This document shows, piece after piece, positions 63,642 through 64,000 of a stretch of 64,000 nt of DNA. Origin of the DNA: Kosakonia cowanii JCM 10956 = DSM 18146 (GTDB lineage: Bacteria > Pseudomonadota > Gammaproteobacteria > Enterobacterales > Enterobacteriaceae); assembly GCF_001975225.1 (NCBI RefSeq), contig NZ_CP019447.1:32884-96883 (forward strand), read 5' to 3'. How positions within the stretch are numbered: the stretch's first letter is position 1; every line of letters starts with the position of its first letter. A program made the position numbers and the translations under genes. Under the pieces are notes generated by a model. It worked only from the letters and a program-made list of their open reading frames with translations, did not search any database and was not told the DNA's origin.

Positions 63642-63724
63642 AATTTTTCCTGAGACAAGGCGTGAAAGGGCGAAGCATACTGAAGTATGCGAGTCGTTTC
63701 ACAACGCTGTATTCAGGGAAAATT

Positions 63725-63725
<1 letters not shown>
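63642..63725. repeat. Palindromic insert between tRNA-Ile and tRNA-Ala
   Basis: The gap between the two spacer tRNAs is 109 bp, most of it one imperfect inverted repeat: outer arms AATTTTTCCTGA and TCAGGGAAAATTT, inner arms GTGAAA/TTTCAC (63662-63667, 63697-63702) and GCATAC/GTATGC (63675-63680, 63685-63690) around a 4-nt loop. It would fold as one long stem in the pre-rRNA. Confidence 0.85.
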
Positions 63726-63801
<76 letters not shown>

Positions 63802-63874
63802 GCAGAGATTTTCACTGCTCGTTATTTTTCATCAGACAATCTGTGTGGACACTGCAGGGAAAGGTTCTTTAAGG

Positions 63875-64000
<126 letters not shown>

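Overview
The window is chromosomal DNA of a member of the Enterobacteriaceae. Gene order matches the E. coli/Salmonella rhtC-to-rrnC segment almost gene for gene, and the proteins look like close homologues (RecQ, UvrD, Rho, IlvC and others have family-typical lengths). It is not E. coli K-12: ilvG is intact, aslA/aslB are absent next to the argX-hisR-leuT-proM tRNAs, rffG/rffH are absent from the enterobacterial common antigen (ECA) locus, and a six-gene lipid/polyketide-like operon sits between gppA and rep. The relatives of Enterobacter, Kosakonia and Klebsiella are the most likely source; the genus cannot be fixed from this sequence alone.

Layout. (1) 1-13.3 kb: transport, envelope and DNA maintenance genes: rhtC (cut by the window edge), recQ, pldA, yigI, rarD, yigG, yigF, corA with a leader ORF, uvrD with a LexA box, then the overlapping lptM-dapF-yigA-xerC-yigB unit, and cyaY. 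(2) 13.3-20.3 kb: cyaA (TTG start, CRP site) divergent from the heme operon hemCDXY. (3) 20.3-21.4 kb: the small RNA GlmZ, with a sigma-54-type promoter and GlrR-like sites, then four tRNA genes under one promoter. (4) 21.4-34 kb: thrP/yifK and the ECA operon wecA-wzzE-wecB-wecC-wecD-wecE-wzxE-wecF-wzyE-wecG. (5) 34-39 kb: rho with leader rhoL, trxA, rhlB, gppA.

(6) 39-45 kb: the accessory operon, read on the minus strand from an AT-rich promoter region. It encodes an acyl carrier protein, a beta-ketoacyl synthase, a MaoC-type hot-dog protein, a FabG-type reductase, a ferritin-like (COG3687-type) predicted metalloprotein, and an alpha/beta-hydrolase/SAM-methyltransferase fusion whose hydrolase nucleophile is missing. 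It holds the elongation, reduction and dehydration parts of a type II fatty-acid or polyketide cycle, has no enoyl reductase, and adds two putative tailoring enzymes. Its product is unknown to me. It is the best candidate for an undescribed system here.

(7) 45-57 kb: rep, ppiC, ilvC/ilvY, and the ilvLXGMEDA branched-chain amino acid operon with leader peptide, attenuator and an ERIC element between ilvE and ilvD. (8) 57-64 kb: comM, maoP, hdfR, and an rRNA operon on the minus strand (16S, tRNA-Ile, tRNA-Ala, 23S, 5S, tRNA-Asp, tRNA-Trp), with the 16S gene cut by the window end. No CRISPR array, insertion sequence, prophage or integrase was seen.
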